Notes: generated from the letters alone by a model not told the origin. DNA of 64,000 nucleotides from Ochrobactrum sp. CGA5 (GCF_006345815.1 NZ_VCIG01000042.1:365864-429863), one strand, 5' to 3'; counted from the stretch's first letter, positions 45,432 to 54,778 are shown. Translations and numbers: made by a program.

Positions 45432-46664
45432 ATGGCTAATCCATATAGAGAAATTTTCAGCGCTCCAGGCGCTATCGGCTTTTCGGCGGCTGCGTTCTTT
45501 GCCCGTCTGCCTATCGCAATGGCACCCGTCGGCATTGTGGCTATGCTGGCGCAGACCCATGGCGAATATTGGCTGGCTGGCGCGGTTTCCGCCACCTTCG
45601 CGCTGACGAATGCATTCATAGCGCCGCAGATATCGCGGCTTGTCGACCGTTACGGGCAAAGCCGCATCGTCATGCCTACCACAATCGTTTCGGTTATCGC
45701 CTTCGCACTTCTGATCATAGCTACAAACCAGGGGTGGGCAAACTGGACTTTGTTCGTTTCGGCATTCTTTGCGGGCGCAATGCCAAGTATCCCGGCAATG
45801 GTCCGGGCAAGATGGACAGAAATTTTTCGCAACCGTCCTGAATTGAATACCGCGTTTGCGTTCGAGTCGGCGGCGGACGAACTGGTCTATATTTCAGGCG
45901 CATCCCTTTCCGTGGCGTTGGCGGTGTCACTGTTTCCCGAAGCGGGGATGCTTATCAGCACGGCTTTCCTGACCGTTGGCACAATTGCCTTTCTTTTGCA
46001 GCGTTCCAGCGAGCCGCCGGTTCGCCCGCTTGACCAGAGCAGTCCGCAACGTTCCGCAATTTGGTCACGCCCCGTTCAGATCATCACGCTGGCGCTCATC
46101 TTCGTCGGTTCCACCTTTGCGACAGCCGAAGTTAGCGTCGTGGCGATCACACGCGAACTTGGTCAACCGGGCGCAGCCAGTCTTGTAATCGGTGTCTATG
46201 CAATCGGTTCGTTCCTTCTCGGGATAACGCTTGGTGCATTGGCGCTTCGTATCCCCTTGCAGCGCCAACTAATGATCGCCGTCAGCGTGCTGGCCCTGAC
46301 TGCACTGCCGCTACCCTTTGCCGGAACATCGACCACACTTCTCGCAACGGCTGTGTTTCTCAGCGGCATCGCGATTTCGCCAACGTTCATCACGGCATTC
46401 GGCCTGATCGAACGCCGTGTGCCGGAGACGATGCTGACCGAAGGTATTACGTGGGTCATGACCGGTATTGGTATTGGAATGGCGCTTGGCGCGTTCGTTT
46501 CCGGCTGGGTGGTCGACAATTTCGGTGCCGCGAACGGCTTCTGGGTTTCTGTTGTCGCGAGCTTCAGCGCGGTTGCAACCGTCGCGCTTGGTCAGGTCAG
46601 CCTGTCCGGCGGGCGGGAGGCTGTCGAATGTGACGCGCTATGCGCAGCAGAAGCGGCGGAATGA
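45432..46664 (+). CDS. MFS transporter, drug-efflux type
   Basis: A 410-residue major facilitator with about twelve helices. The loop between helices 2 and 3 has the family motif form APQISRLVDRYGQSRIV (residues 59-75). The pattern fits small-molecule efflux carriers such as those for drugs or metabolites. It is under the divergent TetR repressor, so its substrate is probably also the inducer. No partner periplasmic adaptor is present. Confidence 0.87.
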   Translation: MANPYREIFSAPGAIGFSAAAFFARLPIAMAPVGIVAMLAQTHGEYWLAGAVSATFALTNAFIAPQISRLVDRYGQSRIVMPTTIVSVIAFALLIIATNQGWANWTLFVSAFFAGAMPSIPAMVRARWTEIFRNRPELNTAFAFESAADELVYISGASLSVALAVSLFPEAGMLISTAFLTVGTIAFLLQRSSEPPVRPLDQSSPQRSAIWSRPVQIITLALIFVGSTFATAEVSVVAITRELGQPGAASLVIGVYAIGSFLLGITLGALALRIPLQRQLMIAVSVLALTALPLPFAGTSTTLLATAVFLSGIAISPTFITAFGLIERRVPETMLTEGITWVMTGIGIGMALGAFVSGWVVDNFGAANGFWVSVVASFSAVATVALGQVSLSGGREAVECDALCAAEAAE

Positions 46665-46670
46665 TCCTCT

Positions 46671-46695
46671 GACGAGCGGGCTTTGCCCGCTCGTC
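46671..46695. terminator. Bidirectional terminator between MFS and LysR genes
   Basis: GACGAGCGGGC (46671-46681) and GCCCGCTCGTC (46685-46695) form a perfect 11-bp stem with a TTT loop. The LysR stop codon is in the right arm. It separates two convergent genes. Confidence 0.75.
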
Positions 46696-47665
46696 AATTT
46701 CCGTAAATACGCTCTTCCATCGGGGTAGAGACAATTAGTTCCTTCAGCCCGGCAAGCATGGCTTTCTCGGCCTTGTTGAGATTGGCTTCTGGATTGTGAA
46801 TCAGGAAAACATCAATGGCGGGTGGGTTATCATAAGGCGGTAGACGCCAGAGAAGACCGTCGTCAATCTCGCGCCGCGCAACATGCAGCGGAAGCGGTCC
46901 GATGCCAAGGCCGGTGATAATCATCCGGCGTACTTCTTCAAGGCTTGAGGACGTGCCGACAACATCCGGCGAAAGCCGCGCCTCGCTGCGTAGCAGCGCC
47001 ACAGGGCGCAACGCGTCGGCAATATGATCCGTCTGGAACGAAACCGATGGCTCTCCCTTCAGATCGGCGAGCGTCAGCCCCGACTGGCCGAACATCCGGT
47101 GCCGGGGACCGCAGAAAAAGCCGAAGAACTCGCGATAGACCATAGTGTAGTCGAGGGCGGGATCTCGATTGCTCACCAGACCAAGGCCGAAGGAAGCGCG
47201 TTTCTCCCGCACAAGCCGGGCCACTTCGGTGCTGGCGGATACATTGATGGTCAGTGTCGCGCGGGGATGCTGTTCGTGGAAGAGCGCAAGTGCCCGATCA
47301 AAGATGGGCGAAACAATATGGCTGGCGACGGAAATCGTGACATGGCCGGTTACGTCGTCTCCAACCCCGCGCACAAGTTGCGGCAGTTGGGAAATCGCGC
47401 CGAAGACCTCAATGCTCTGTTCATAGAGCAGTTTGCCGACTTCGGTCAGTTCAAAGTGGGTGGCGTCTCGCTCGACCAGGCGCTGGCCGATGCGGTCTTC
47501 GAGCCGTCGCAGCGCATTGCTCACACTCGGCTGTTTGAGGTTGAGCCGTTCGGCAGCGCGGGTAATGCTTTTGACCTCGGCGATCACCACGAAACTGCGC
47601 AGCAGGTTCCAGTCCAGATCCCAGACAAGGCGTTCGGGGCGGTGCAGCGACATGGTTTCATCCAT
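46694..47665 (-). CDS. LysR family regulator of the diamino-acid operon
   Basis: A 323-residue LysR protein. The helix-turn-helix is SITRAAERLNLKQPSVSNALRR less one residue each end (about 33-53), and the rest is the two-lobed effector domain. It diverges from the ten-gene operon at 47790, the standard layout for an activator. ATG at 47665 is used; M5 at 47653 is possible. A dyad ATGC-N9-GCAT lies at 47677-47693, suited to LysR binding. Confidence 0.88.
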   Translation of the reverse strand: MDETMSLHRPERLVWDLDWNLLRSFVVIAEVKSITRAAERLNLKQPSVSNALRRLEDRIGQRLVERDATHFELTEVGKLLYEQSIEVFGAISQLPQLVRGVGDDVTGHVTISVASHIVSPIFDRALALFHEQHPRATLTINVSASTEVARLVREKRASFGLGLVSNRDPALDYTMVYREFFGFFCGPRHRMFGQSGLTLADLKGEPSVSFQTDHIADALRPVALLRSEARLSPDVVGTSSSLEEVRRMIITGLGIGPLPLHVARREIDDGLLWRLPPYDNPPAIDVFLIHNPEANLNKAEKAMLAGLKELIVSTPMEERIYGN

Positions 47666-47676
47666 TCATGAAATCT

Positions 47677-47693
47677 ATGCAATCCATTCGCAT
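47677..47693. promoter_or_regulatory. Candidate LysR binding dyad
   Basis: ATGC at 47677-47680 and GCAT at 47690-47693 form a T-N11-A style dyad between the divergent LysR gene and the operon. A second GCAT lies about 20 bases downstream. Confidence 0.4.
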
Positions 47694-47743
47694 TATCTAT
47701 TTGCGAAATGTATGCATAAAAGCAATCATAAAAATTGGGAGGC

Positions 47744-47797
47744 ATGAACAAGCCTCAAGAAAAACAAACAAAGGGAAGTCGGGAACAGCATGTTTAA
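47744..47797 (+). CDS. Possible 17-residue leader peptide
   Basis: ATG at 47744 follows a strong GGGAGG ribosome site; the reading frame MNKPQEKQTKGSREQHV ends at TAA (47795-47797), just inside the ATG of the binding-protein gene. The overlap suggests translational coupling. Lysine and glutamine are frequent, but no terminator/antiterminator structure was found, so attenuation is not shown. It could also be chance. Confidence 0.35.
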   Translation: MNKPQEKQTKGSREQHV

Positions 47798-48575
47798 CAA
47801 ATTCACGGGTTTCATTGCCGCTGCCGCGGTCGCCGCCACCGCAGTTTTTGCGGTTGCGCCCGCGCAGGCGGACGATCTGGAAAAGATCAAGGCATCGGGC
47901 GAATTGAAAATCGCTATGAGCGGCCAGTACCCGCCGTTCAATTTCGTCAACGAGAAGAATGAGGTTGTGGGTTTTGATGCTTCCATAGGTTCGGCGATTG
48001 CCGAGCGCATGCAGCTCAAGCCGCAGCTCATCACTACCGCGTGGGACGGTATTGTTGCAGGTCTCCGTGCGGGCAAGTTCGATACCGTCGTCGGCTCCAT
48101 GACGATTACGCCGGAGCGTGAAAAGGCAGTAGATTTCGTGGGGCCGTATTATCACGCGGGCCGTGCGGTTTTCGTAAAGGAAGACTCTGCCGTTCAAAAG
48201 CTCGACGATCTCAAGGGCAAGACGCTGGGCGTGACGCTTGGCGAAACCCATGAGAAATGGGCGCGTGAGCAGGGCGGCTGGACCATTCGCACCTATAAGG
48301 GCTTGCCGGAACTGATGCTCGAACTGAATTCCGGTCGTGTTGACGCCATTGTCGTGGATAACATCCCGGTCATGGTAGCGATCAAGGAAACCGGGCAGAA
48401 GGTCCGTAAGCTTGATACACCGGACATCGAAGGCGGTAGCGTCGCCATCGGCATCGCAATCCGCAAGAACAATCCTGAGCTGAAGGCAGCAATGCAGAAG
48501 GCTCTGGACGAGATCATGGCCGACGGCACCTACGAGAAGATCTCGATGCAGTGGATCGGCAGCGATATCCGCTGA
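47790..48575 (+). CDS. Polar amino acid ABC transporter substrate-binding protein
   Basis: A 261-residue periplasmic protein of the glutamine/arginine-binding family. The signal peptide is MFNKFTGFIAAAAVAATAVF with cleavage after AQA. Mature features are LKIAMSGQYPPFNFVNEKNE and GFDASIGSAIAERM, plus the ligand region GSMTITPEREKAVDF. It opens an operon with two permeases and an ATPase and with catabolic enzymes for an amino compound. A basic amino acid such as beta-lysine is a reasonable ligand, but the residues do not prove it. Confidence 0.9.
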   Translation: MFNKFTGFIAAAAVAATAVFAVAPAQADDLEKIKASGELKIAMSGQYPPFNFVNEKNEVVGFDASIGSAIAERMQLKPQLITTAWDGIVAGLRAGKFDTVVGSMTITPEREKAVDFVGPYYHAGRAVFVKEDSAVQKLDDLKGKTLGVTLGETHEKWAREQGGWTIRTYKGLPELMLELNSGRVDAIVVDNIPVMVAIKETGQKVRKLDTPDIEGGSVAIGIAIRKNNPELKAAMQKALDEIMADGTYEKISMQWIGSDIR

Positions 48576-48584
48576 TCTGTCATC

Positions 48585-48609
48585 CCGGCCCGGTAATTGC
48601 CCGGGCCGG
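48585..48609 (+). repeat. GC-rich hairpin after the binding-protein gene
   Basis: CCGGCCCGG (48585-48593) pairs with CCGGGCCGG (48601-48609) over 9 bp, with a 7-base loop. It lies 10 bases after the binding-protein stop and 28 bases before the first permease. Confidence 0.65.
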
Positions 48610-48637
48610 CTGAGAACCGATTGACCGGAGTTTTCCG

Positions 48638-49285
48638 ATGGATTTTGCGTTGATGCAGCGCGTCCTCCCGTTTTTTCTGGAGGCGGCATGGGTAACTGTG
48701 CAAATTTCGGCGCTGGCCCTTATCCTGGGTCTTGCAGTGGCAGCATTCCTTGTGGCGGCGCGTCTGTCCCGCTCACCCATTCTGCGGGGATTTGCGATCG
48801 CCTATGTCAGTGTCTTTCGTGGCACACCCTGTCTTGTCCAGCTTTTCATTCTCTATTTCGGCGGCCCGCAGATCGGCATCAATCTGGAGCCGTTTGCCGC
48901 CGGCGTTATCGGGCTCGGGTTGAATATCGGCGCCTACATGTCGGAATCGATCCGTGGCGCAATCCAGAGTGTGGATCGCGGGCAGAGCGAAGCGGCGCGC
49001 TCCATCGGTTTCGGGCGGGGCCAGACTATGCGGCTCGTCGTGCTGCCGCAGGCGGCTCGCCTGATGATCCGTCCGCTCGGCGTCAACGCTATTGCCCTTC
49101 TTAAGGGGTCAGCGCTGGTCTCCACCATTTCGGTGGTTGAACTGACCTATACGGCGCAACGTTTCATCGGTTCGACCTACAAACCGTTCGAGATATTCGG
49201 CGTCGCTGCCGTTCTCTATATGATCATCATCTATATCGTGGCGCGTGGGGTCGATCTTCTCGACAAGCGCTTCGCGGCGCAGTGA
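48638..49285 (+). CDS. Amino acid ABC transporter permease 1
   Basis: A 215-residue permease of the His/Glu/Gln/Arg class (HisMQ) with five helices. It carries the class motif around VFRGTPCLVQLFILYFG (residues 62-78) and the EAA loop SEAARSIGFGRGQTMRLVVLPQAAR (about 118-142). It ends where the next permease gene starts and functions with it as a dimer. Confidence 0.9.
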   Translation: MDFALMQRVLPFFLEAAWVTVQISALALILGLAVAAFLVAARLSRSPILRGFAIAYVSVFRGTPCLVQLFILYFGGPQIGINLEPFAAGVIGLGLNIGAYMSESIRGAIQSVDRGQSEAARSIGFGRGQTMRLVVLPQAARLMIRPLGVNAIALLKGSALVSTISVVELTYTAQRFIGSTYKPFEIFGVAAVLYMIIIYIVARGVDLLDKRFAAQ

Positions 49286-49296
49286 GGGAGAACTGG

Positions 49297-49956
49297 ATGC
49301 AAGCCCTCGATTTCAGCATTGTCACTCCCTATACGGATCTGCTTCTGACCGGACTGTGGTGGACGCTGGTTCTGACTGTTGCTTCGGCATTCTTGAGTTT
49401 TGTGCTTGGGATAGGGTTCGCGCTGGTGGTGCTTTATGCGCCTGCGATCCTCGCCTGGCCGGTACGGTTTTTCATGTGGCTGTTCATGGGAACGCCGCTT
49501 CTGCTGCAACTGTTTCTGATCTATTTCGGGCTGGTGCAGGTCGGTATCGATATTCCCGCGCTTGGCGCCGGCATTATCGGCCTAAGCCTGCACTTTGCCG
49601 TCTATAATGCCGATATTATCCGGGCAGGGATTGTTGCTGTCGATCCCGGCCAGATGGAAGGCGCCCGTTCGATCGGTTTCAGCCACGGTCAGGCTCTGCG
49701 CTATATCGTCATTCCGCAGGCGATCCGCAACACGATCCCGCCAATCGGCAACAACATGATCGTGCTTCTGAAGGATACGTCTCTGGTTTCGATCATTGGC
49801 ATTGCGGAGCTGGTGCACAGTGCCCAGCTTGCCATCAGCGAAACCTTCAGCCCGTTTGAATTCTATATCACAGTTGCGGCCATCTATTACGTGGTCAATC
49901 TCGTCCTCGAAGCAGGACTGCGGCGCATTGAAAGAAAAGTGGAGGTCACGCGATGA
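49297..49956 (+). CDS. Amino acid ABC transporter permease 2
   Basis: A 219-residue HisMQ permease: [20 protein letters not shown] (about 58-77) and [24 protein letters not shown] (about 119-142). ATG at 49297 is preceded by GAGGGAG with good spacing; a GTG at 49282 overlapping the previous stop is possible. Its end overlaps the ATPase gene by four bases (ATGA). Confidence 0.9.
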   Translation: MQALDFSIVTPYTDLLLTGLWWTLVLTVASAFLSFVLGIGFALVVLYAPAILAWPVRFFMWLFMGTPLLLQLFLIYFGLVQVGIDIPALGAGIIGLSLHFAVYNADIIRAGIVAVDPGQMEGARSIGFSHGQALRYIVIPQAIRNTIPPIGNNMIVLLKDTSLVSIIGIAELVHSAQLAISETFSPFEFYITVAAIYYVVNLVLEAGLRRIERKVEVTR

Positions 49957-50726
49957 GCAGCTCCAAATCTGCAAAACCGATGGTTGAAGTGAAGGGTGCC
50001 CGCAAGGCTTATGGCGCGCTGGAAGTGCTGAAAGGTATCGACCTTTCAGTGGTTCGTGGTCAGATCGTTGCGATTATCGGCCCCAGTGGTTCCGGCAAAA
50101 GCACGCTTCTGCGTTCGATCAATCATCTCGAGACGCTGAATGGCGGGGAGGTGTGGCTCGACGGTGTGCAGGTCAACCAGCCGCTGACTGGACAGGCTTT
50201 TGAAAAGCACATCAATGCGGTGCGCCAGCAGATGGGGATGGTGTTCCAGCACTTCAATCTGTTTCCGCATCTGACGGTGCTGGAAAACATCACGCTTGGT
50301 CCGATCAAGCTCAAAGGCATGGACAGGGACACAGCACGCACGCTGGCGCTGGAACTTTTGACGAAAGTGGGGCTTGCCGACAAGATCGACGTCTACCCTT
50401 CACGCCTTTCAGGTGGTCAGAAGCAGCGCGTGGCCATTGCCCGCGCGCTCGCTATGCAGCCGAAAGTGATGCTGTTTGACGAAGCCACTTCGGCACTCGA
50501 TCCCGAGCTGGTGGACGAAGTCAATGCTGTCATGAAGCAGCTTGCCGCCGAACATATGACGATGCTCATCGTCACGCACGAGATGCGCTTTGCCGGTGAG
50601 GTCGCCGACCGCATCCTGTTCATGGATGGTGGTGTGGTGGTGGAAGAAGGACCGCCAGATCAGATTCTGAGCAATCCGGTGCAGGAGCGTACCCGTTCTT
50701 TCCTCAAGAAATATCTTGCGGCGTGA
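49953..50726 (+). CDS. Amino acid ABC transporter ATP-binding protein
   Basis: A 257-residue ATPase of the GlnQ/HisP class: Walker [20 protein letters not shown] near residues 42-60, Q-loop in [12 protein letters not shown], signature [14 protein letters not shown] and Walker [15 protein letters not shown]. It powers the importer formed with the two permeases. The following catabolic gene begins 9 bases later, so transport and breakdown are encoded by one operon. Confidence 0.93.
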   Translation: MSSSKSAKPMVEVKGARKAYGALEVLKGIDLSVVRGQIVAIIGPSGSGKSTLLRSINHLETLNGGEVWLDGVQVNQPLTGQAFEKHINAVRQQMGMVFQHFNLFPHLTVLENITLGPIKLKGMDRDTARTLALELLTKVGLADKIDVYPSRLSGGQKQRVAIARALAMQPKVMLFDEATSALDPELVDEVNAVMKQLAAEHMTMLIVTHEMRFAGEVADRILFMDGGVVVEEGPPDQILSNPVQERTRSFLKKYLAA

Positions 50727-50735
50727 GGTGTTGAA

Positions 50736-52376
50736 ATGAGCGAGAGAAACGTCAGCGGTTTTCCCGATTTCGGACTGACCCCGGCGCAGCGGCGCGAGGC
50801 TGTCCTCGGCCATTATTACGAATATCCTGGCATGGATGGGCCGCGCGGTGAAATCTGGTGCTACACAGACGCCTATTCCTATCTTCCGGGCGCGACTGTC
50901 CATTTGCAGGTGAGCGCAACCGCCTCGCGTTTCGATATCGAAATCGTGCGGGATGGTGCGGTAGAAACGCCGGTCTTCTCCAAACGCGGAATTGACTGCA
51001 AATGGCAGGAAACACCGGCGCAATGTTCGGTCGTCGGTTGCGGATGGGAAACGACGTATGCCTTCAAGACGGATGAGAACTGGCCTTCTGGCGCTTATCG
51101 CATCACATTGAAGGCGCATGGCAATGACGGTGAGCCGATTCATTGCCATCACCTTTTCATTCTGCGTCCAGCGGCAGGCCGTAAAACCGGTCGTATCCTG
51201 CAAGTCGCTGCGACAGGCACATGGACGGCCTATAATACCTGGGGTGGTTCCAACCATTATCAGGGCATCACGGGGCCGAACGGCGATCAATATGCGACGA
51301 CGGTAAGCATCGAGCGGCCGTTCTGCCGCGGCTTTGTTGTGCTGCCGTCCGATGCGCCGCGGGTGCCGTTGGAAATCGTGACGCCGCCCGCCGCGCCCCC
51401 TCGCTACCCGCATATGGAATGGGCCTATGCCAACGGCTATTCCAAGAAGTATGCCTCTTCCGGCTGGGCAAGCTATGACAGCCTTTTCTTCCGCTGGGCC
51501 GAGCGGGAAGGCTATGCGGTTGATCTCGCCAGCCAGCATGAGCTGCATTTCTCACCCGAAATTCTCGACGGGTATGATTGTGTGGTCTTTGTCGGTCATG
51601 ACGAATACTGGACGTGGGAAATGCGCGATGCTGTCGATCATTATGTCGATGGCGGCGGCCGTGCGGCCCGTTTTGCGGGCAATTTCATGTGGCAGACGCG
51701 GCTTGAGGATGATGGCAAGCGCCAGACTTGCTACAAATATCGCGCCCGCGCTGAAGACCCGGTTTATCGTTCTGCCGATCCGCGCCGCACCAGCGGTTGC
51801 TGGGAAGCAGCGGAAACCGGGCGGCCTGCCGCTGAAACCTTCGGTCTCAATGCGCTGCGCGGGCTTTATGTCGGCTGGGGCGGTTGCGCACCACGCGGCG
51901 TTCGGGGGTTCCCGGTCTATCGCCCCGAACACTGGGCCTTTGCTGGCACGGGAATCTATTACGGCGATCTTCTTGGCGCGGAAGGCCATGCGTTTGGATA
52001 TGAAGTCGACGGGCTCGATTATGTAATCCGGGGCGGTCTGCCTGAACCGGAGGAGGGCAGCGGCGCTCCCGATGGATTACAGATTCTGGCGCTTGGCATG
52101 TCGTCTCTGAAGGAAGAGAGCGCTGATATTCCAGCCGACGACCAGTTCCTCTCCGATGCCGATGCCAAATTTGTGGCCGATACGCTGATCGGCGACAATG
52201 GCAATGAAGCTGTTGAACGCATTAAGCGCGGCTGCGGCATGATCGTCAATTTCCCGCGCGGCAAGGGCGAGGTCTTCCACGTCGGAAGCTGCGAGTGGGT
52301 CGCGGCTCTCAAACGTGGCGACCGGATGGTCGAACGTGTGACCGCCAATGTTCTCAACCAATATCTCAAGCGCTGA
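50736..52376 (+). CDS. N,N-dimethylformamidase large-subunit-like protein
   Basis: A 546-residue protein resembling the large subunit of N,N-dimethylformamidase, an amidohydrolase with a mononuclear iron. Y166 in TAYNTWGGSNHYQG and H288-x-E290 in FVGHDEYWTWEM resemble the Tyr and His-x-Glu elements of the iron site described for the Paracoccus enzyme. It is shorter than that protein (about 760), with a reduced N-terminal part, and no small-subunit gene is nearby. Its place between the transporter and the aminotransferase suggests that it opens an amide or lactam in the imported compound. The activity is inferred. Confidence 0.75.
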   Translation: MSERNVSGFPDFGLTPAQRREAVLGHYYEYPGMDGPRGEIWCYTDAYSYLPGATVHLQVSATASRFDIEIVRDGAVETPVFSKRGIDCKWQETPAQCSVVGCGWETTYAFKTDENWPSGAYRITLKAHGNDGEPIHCHHLFILRPAAGRKTGRILQVAATGTWTAYNTWGGSNHYQGITGPNGDQYATTVSIERPFCRGFVVLPSDAPRVPLEIVTPPAAPPRYPHMEWAYANGYSKKYASSGWASYDSLFFRWAEREGYAVDLASQHELHFSPEILDGYDCVVFVGHDEYWTWEMRDAVDHYVDGGGRAARFAGNFMWQTRLEDDGKRQTCYKYRARAEDPVYRSADPRRTSGCWEAAETGRPAAETFGLNALRGLYVGWGGCAPRGVRGFPVYRPEHWAFAGTGIYYGDLLGAEGHAFGYEVDGLDYVIRGGLPEPEEGSGAPDGLQILALGMSSLKEESADIPADDQFLSDADAKFVADTLIGDNGNEAVERIKRGCGMIVNFPRGKGEVFHVGSCEWVAALKRGDRMVERVTANVLNQYLKR

Positions 52377-52388
52377 CAGAGTAACGCC

Positions 52389-53756
52389 ATGCTGAACACA
52401 AAAGCACAGAATGAACGTCCGGCATCACATCTTTTCTACCAGTCTCGCCTGCGCAAGCCGCTGGTGGATCGTGCCGAAGGCATCTACATCTGGGATCAGG
52501 ACGGGCGCCGGGTTATCGACGGGTCGAGCGGGGCGATGGTGGTCAATATCGGCCATGGCAATCGCAATGTGCTCGACGCTATGAAAGAGCAGATGGATCG
52601 CGTCACCTTCGCCTATCGCCTGCACTTTGAAAACGAGCCGGCGGAAGATTTGGCACGTATGGCTGCCGAGCGTATGCCGGAGGGCCTGGACAAGATTTTC
52701 TTTGTCTCTGGCGGTTCGGAAGCGGTTGAATCCTGCATCAAGCTTGCCCGCCAATGGGCGGTCGCGACCGGGCAGGGCAAGCGCTGGAAAGTGATTTCGC
52801 GGTTCCCGTCCTATCATGGCTGCACGCTTGGCGCGCTGGCTGTCACCGGCTATGCGGCCCTGAGCGAACCTTTTGCGCCCATCATGCGCGAAATGCCCAA
52901 AGTGCCGGCGCCGACCGCCTATCTCGACCGTGATAATCTTTCGATGGAACAGCGCGGGCAGAAATATGCTGACATGCTGGAGGAGAAAATTCAGGAGGAA
53001 GGTCCTGAAAGCGTGCTCGCCTTCATCATGGAACCAATCGGCGGTGCTTCCACCGGCGCGCTGGTCGCGCCCGACAGCTATTATCCACGCATCCGCGAAA
53101 TCTGCGATCGTTATGGGATCCTGCTCATTCACGACGAGGTGATGAGCGGTGCCGGGCGTACCGGCAAGTTTCTGGGTGGAGATCACTGGAACTGCAAACC
53201 CGATCTGATCGCCCTTTCCAAGGGCTTTGCCTCCGGCTATTGCCCGCTGGGCGCGATGGCGGCGCCAGCCCATATAGTGCAGCCGGTGCTGGATGCGGGC
53301 GGCTTCCTGCATGGCTTCACCTATGCTGGCAATCCGCTGGCTTGCGCGGCAGGCAAGGCGGTGCTTCAGGAGATTGATCGTCTCGATCTGGTCGGCAATG
53401 CCGCTCGCATGGGCGATGCGCTGAAGGGCGAGCTGGAAGGACTGGCGAAGCGCTTCCCTTTCATCGGCGATGTGCGCGGCAAGGGCCTGCTGCTCGCTGC
53501 GGAATTCGTTTCCAACCCTGAAACCATGAAGCCTCTGCCGAAGGAACTGAACGCACATCAGCGCATGGTTGATCTCGCCTATGAGCGCGGATTGATCATC
53601 TACTCTCGTCGCACGCGCGGTGGCGTCGAGGGCGATCATTTCCTTGTCTGCCCGCCCATGATCGTGAGCCGCGAACAGGTCGGCGAAATCACCGCTATCC
53701 TCGGCGATACGCTGGAGGTTCTGGCGCGTGAACTCAAGCTGCCTGTGAATGCGTAA
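52389..53756 (+). CDS. Class III PLP aminotransferase
   Basis: A 455-residue PLP enzyme of the omega-amino acid/beta-amino acid transaminase class. PLP-binding features: SGGSEAVESCIKLARQ (about 107-122), YHGCTLGALAVTG, the aspartate in LLIHDEVMSGAGRTG and Schiff-base K278 in IALSKGFASGYCPLGA. This class takes amino groups distant from the carboxylate, including beta-amino groups. In context it would turn a beta-amino acid into the beta-keto acid used by the next enzyme. Confidence 0.9.
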   Translation: MLNTKAQNERPASHLFYQSRLRKPLVDRAEGIYIWDQDGRRVIDGSSGAMVVNIGHGNRNVLDAMKEQMDRVTFAYRLHFENEPAEDLARMAAERMPEGLDKIFFVSGGSEAVESCIKLARQWAVATGQGKRWKVISRFPSYHGCTLGALAVTGYAALSEPFAPIMREMPKVPAPTAYLDRDNLSMEQRGQKYADMLEEKIQEEGPESVLAFIMEPIGGASTGALVAPDSYYPRIREICDRYGILLIHDEVMSGAGRTGKFLGGDHWNCKPDLIALSKGFASGYCPLGAMAAPAHIVQPVLDAGGFLHGFTYAGNPLACAAGKAVLQEIDRLDLVGNAARMGDALKGELEGLAKRFPFIGDVRGKGLLLAAEFVSNPETMKPLPKELNAHQRMVDLAYERGLIIYSRRTRGGVEGDHFLVCPPMIVSREQVGEITAILGDTLEVLARELKLPVNA

Positions 53757-53768
53757 GGAAACTGGATC

Positions 53769-54716
53769 ATGACCGACAAGAAGAAGACGCGCCGCAAGGT
53801 GATCATCACCTGCGCGGTGACAGGCTCTGTGCATACTCCAACCATGTCGCCGCATCTGCCGGTGACGCCGGACGAGATAGCAAGCGAAGCCATTGCGGCG
53901 GCGGAAGCGGGCGCATCCATCCTGCATCTCCATGCCCGCGATCCGCGCGATGGCAGGCCGTCCGCCAACCCGGACCTGTTCATGCAGTTTCTGCCGCGCA
54001 TCAAGCAATCGACATCTGCCGTGGTGAATATTTCCACCGGCGGCTCATCGCTGATGACTTTGGAAGACCGGCTGGCCGCGCCGCTTAAGGCACAGCCGGA
54101 AATGTGTTCGCTCAATATGGGCTCAATGAATTTCGCGCTGTTCCCGGTGCTCGACAAGCCGCGTGAGTGGAAATACGCATGGGAGCCGGAACTGCTGGAA
54201 GCCACGCGGCATTCGATTTTTAAAAACACTTTCGCCGATATGGAAGGCATTCTGACCGGCCTCGGACAGGGCTGCGGCACGCGCTTCGAGTTTGAGTGCT
54301 ACGATGTCGGTCATCTCTATTCGCTGGCCTATTTCCGAGACCGGGGGCTGGTCTCCGGTCACCTGTTCATCCAGTTTGTCTTTGGCATTCTGGGGGGCAT
54401 TGGGGCCGATCCAGACAATCTCATGCATATGAAGCGGATCGCCGACAAGCTTTTTGGCGACGATTATTCCTTCTCCGTTCTGGCGGCGGGACGGCACCAG
54501 ATTCCGATGATTACCATAGCGGCTGCCATGGGCGGCAATGTCCGCGTCGGGCTGGAAGACAGTCTTTATGACGGGCGCGGCCAGCTTGCCAAAAGCAATG
54601 CAGATCAGGTGCGGCGCATCCGCAGCATTCTGGATGGTCTGTCGCTGGACGTTGCCACGCCTGACGAGGCGCGTGAATATCTGGGTCTGAAAGGCGGGGA
54701 CAGGGTGGCGTTCTAG
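53769..54716 (+). CDS. BKACE family beta-keto acid cleavage enzyme
   Basis: A 315-residue enzyme of the DUF849/BKACE family. These zinc enzymes react a beta-keto acid with acetyl-CoA to give acetoacetate and a new acyl-CoA. Visible are the N-terminal ITCAVTGSVHTP segment, the zinc-binding histidines in LHLHARDPRDG (about 55-65), VNISTGG and the late Glu in RVGLEDSLYDGRG. The N-terminal TGSVHTP differs from the TGAEV of the 3-keto-5-aminohexanoate enzyme, so another substrate group is likely. It follows the aminotransferase by 12 bases. Confidence 0.9.
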   Translation: MTDKKKTRRKVIITCAVTGSVHTPTMSPHLPVTPDEIASEAIAAAEAGASILHLHARDPRDGRPSANPDLFMQFLPRIKQSTSAVVNISTGGSSLMTLEDRLAAPLKAQPEMCSLNMGSMNFALFPVLDKPREWKYAWEPELLEATRHSIFKNTFADMEGILTGLGQGCGTRFEFECYDVGHLYSLAYFRDRGLVSGHLFIQFVFGILGGIGADPDNLMHMKRIADKLFGDDYSFSVLAAGRHQIPMITIAAAMGGNVRVGLEDSLYDGRGQLAKSNADQVRRIRSILDGLSLDVATPDEAREYLGLKGGDRVAF

Positions 54717-54758
54717 CGCATGTCTCCTGAAAGTGGGAACCGGTTTCGGGAGACAGGC
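54716..54758. repeat. Palindromic intergenic repeat (Rhizobiales type)
   Basis: TGTCTCCTGAAA (54721-54732) and TTTCGGGAGACA (54744-54755) form a 12-bp stem with one G-T pair and an 11-base loop, flanked by GCG. It sits between the BKACE stop and the GNAT gene. A related element is at 58814-58856. Confidence 0.6.
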
Positions 54759-54778
54759 GTAAAACAGGAAATGTTCTA

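Noticed and set aside
52425-54008. Long minus-strand open frame of 527 codons
   Set aside because: It is antisense to the aminotransferase and BKACE genes, which have clear family motifs. It lacks any recognisable motif and arises from GC-rich codon usage.
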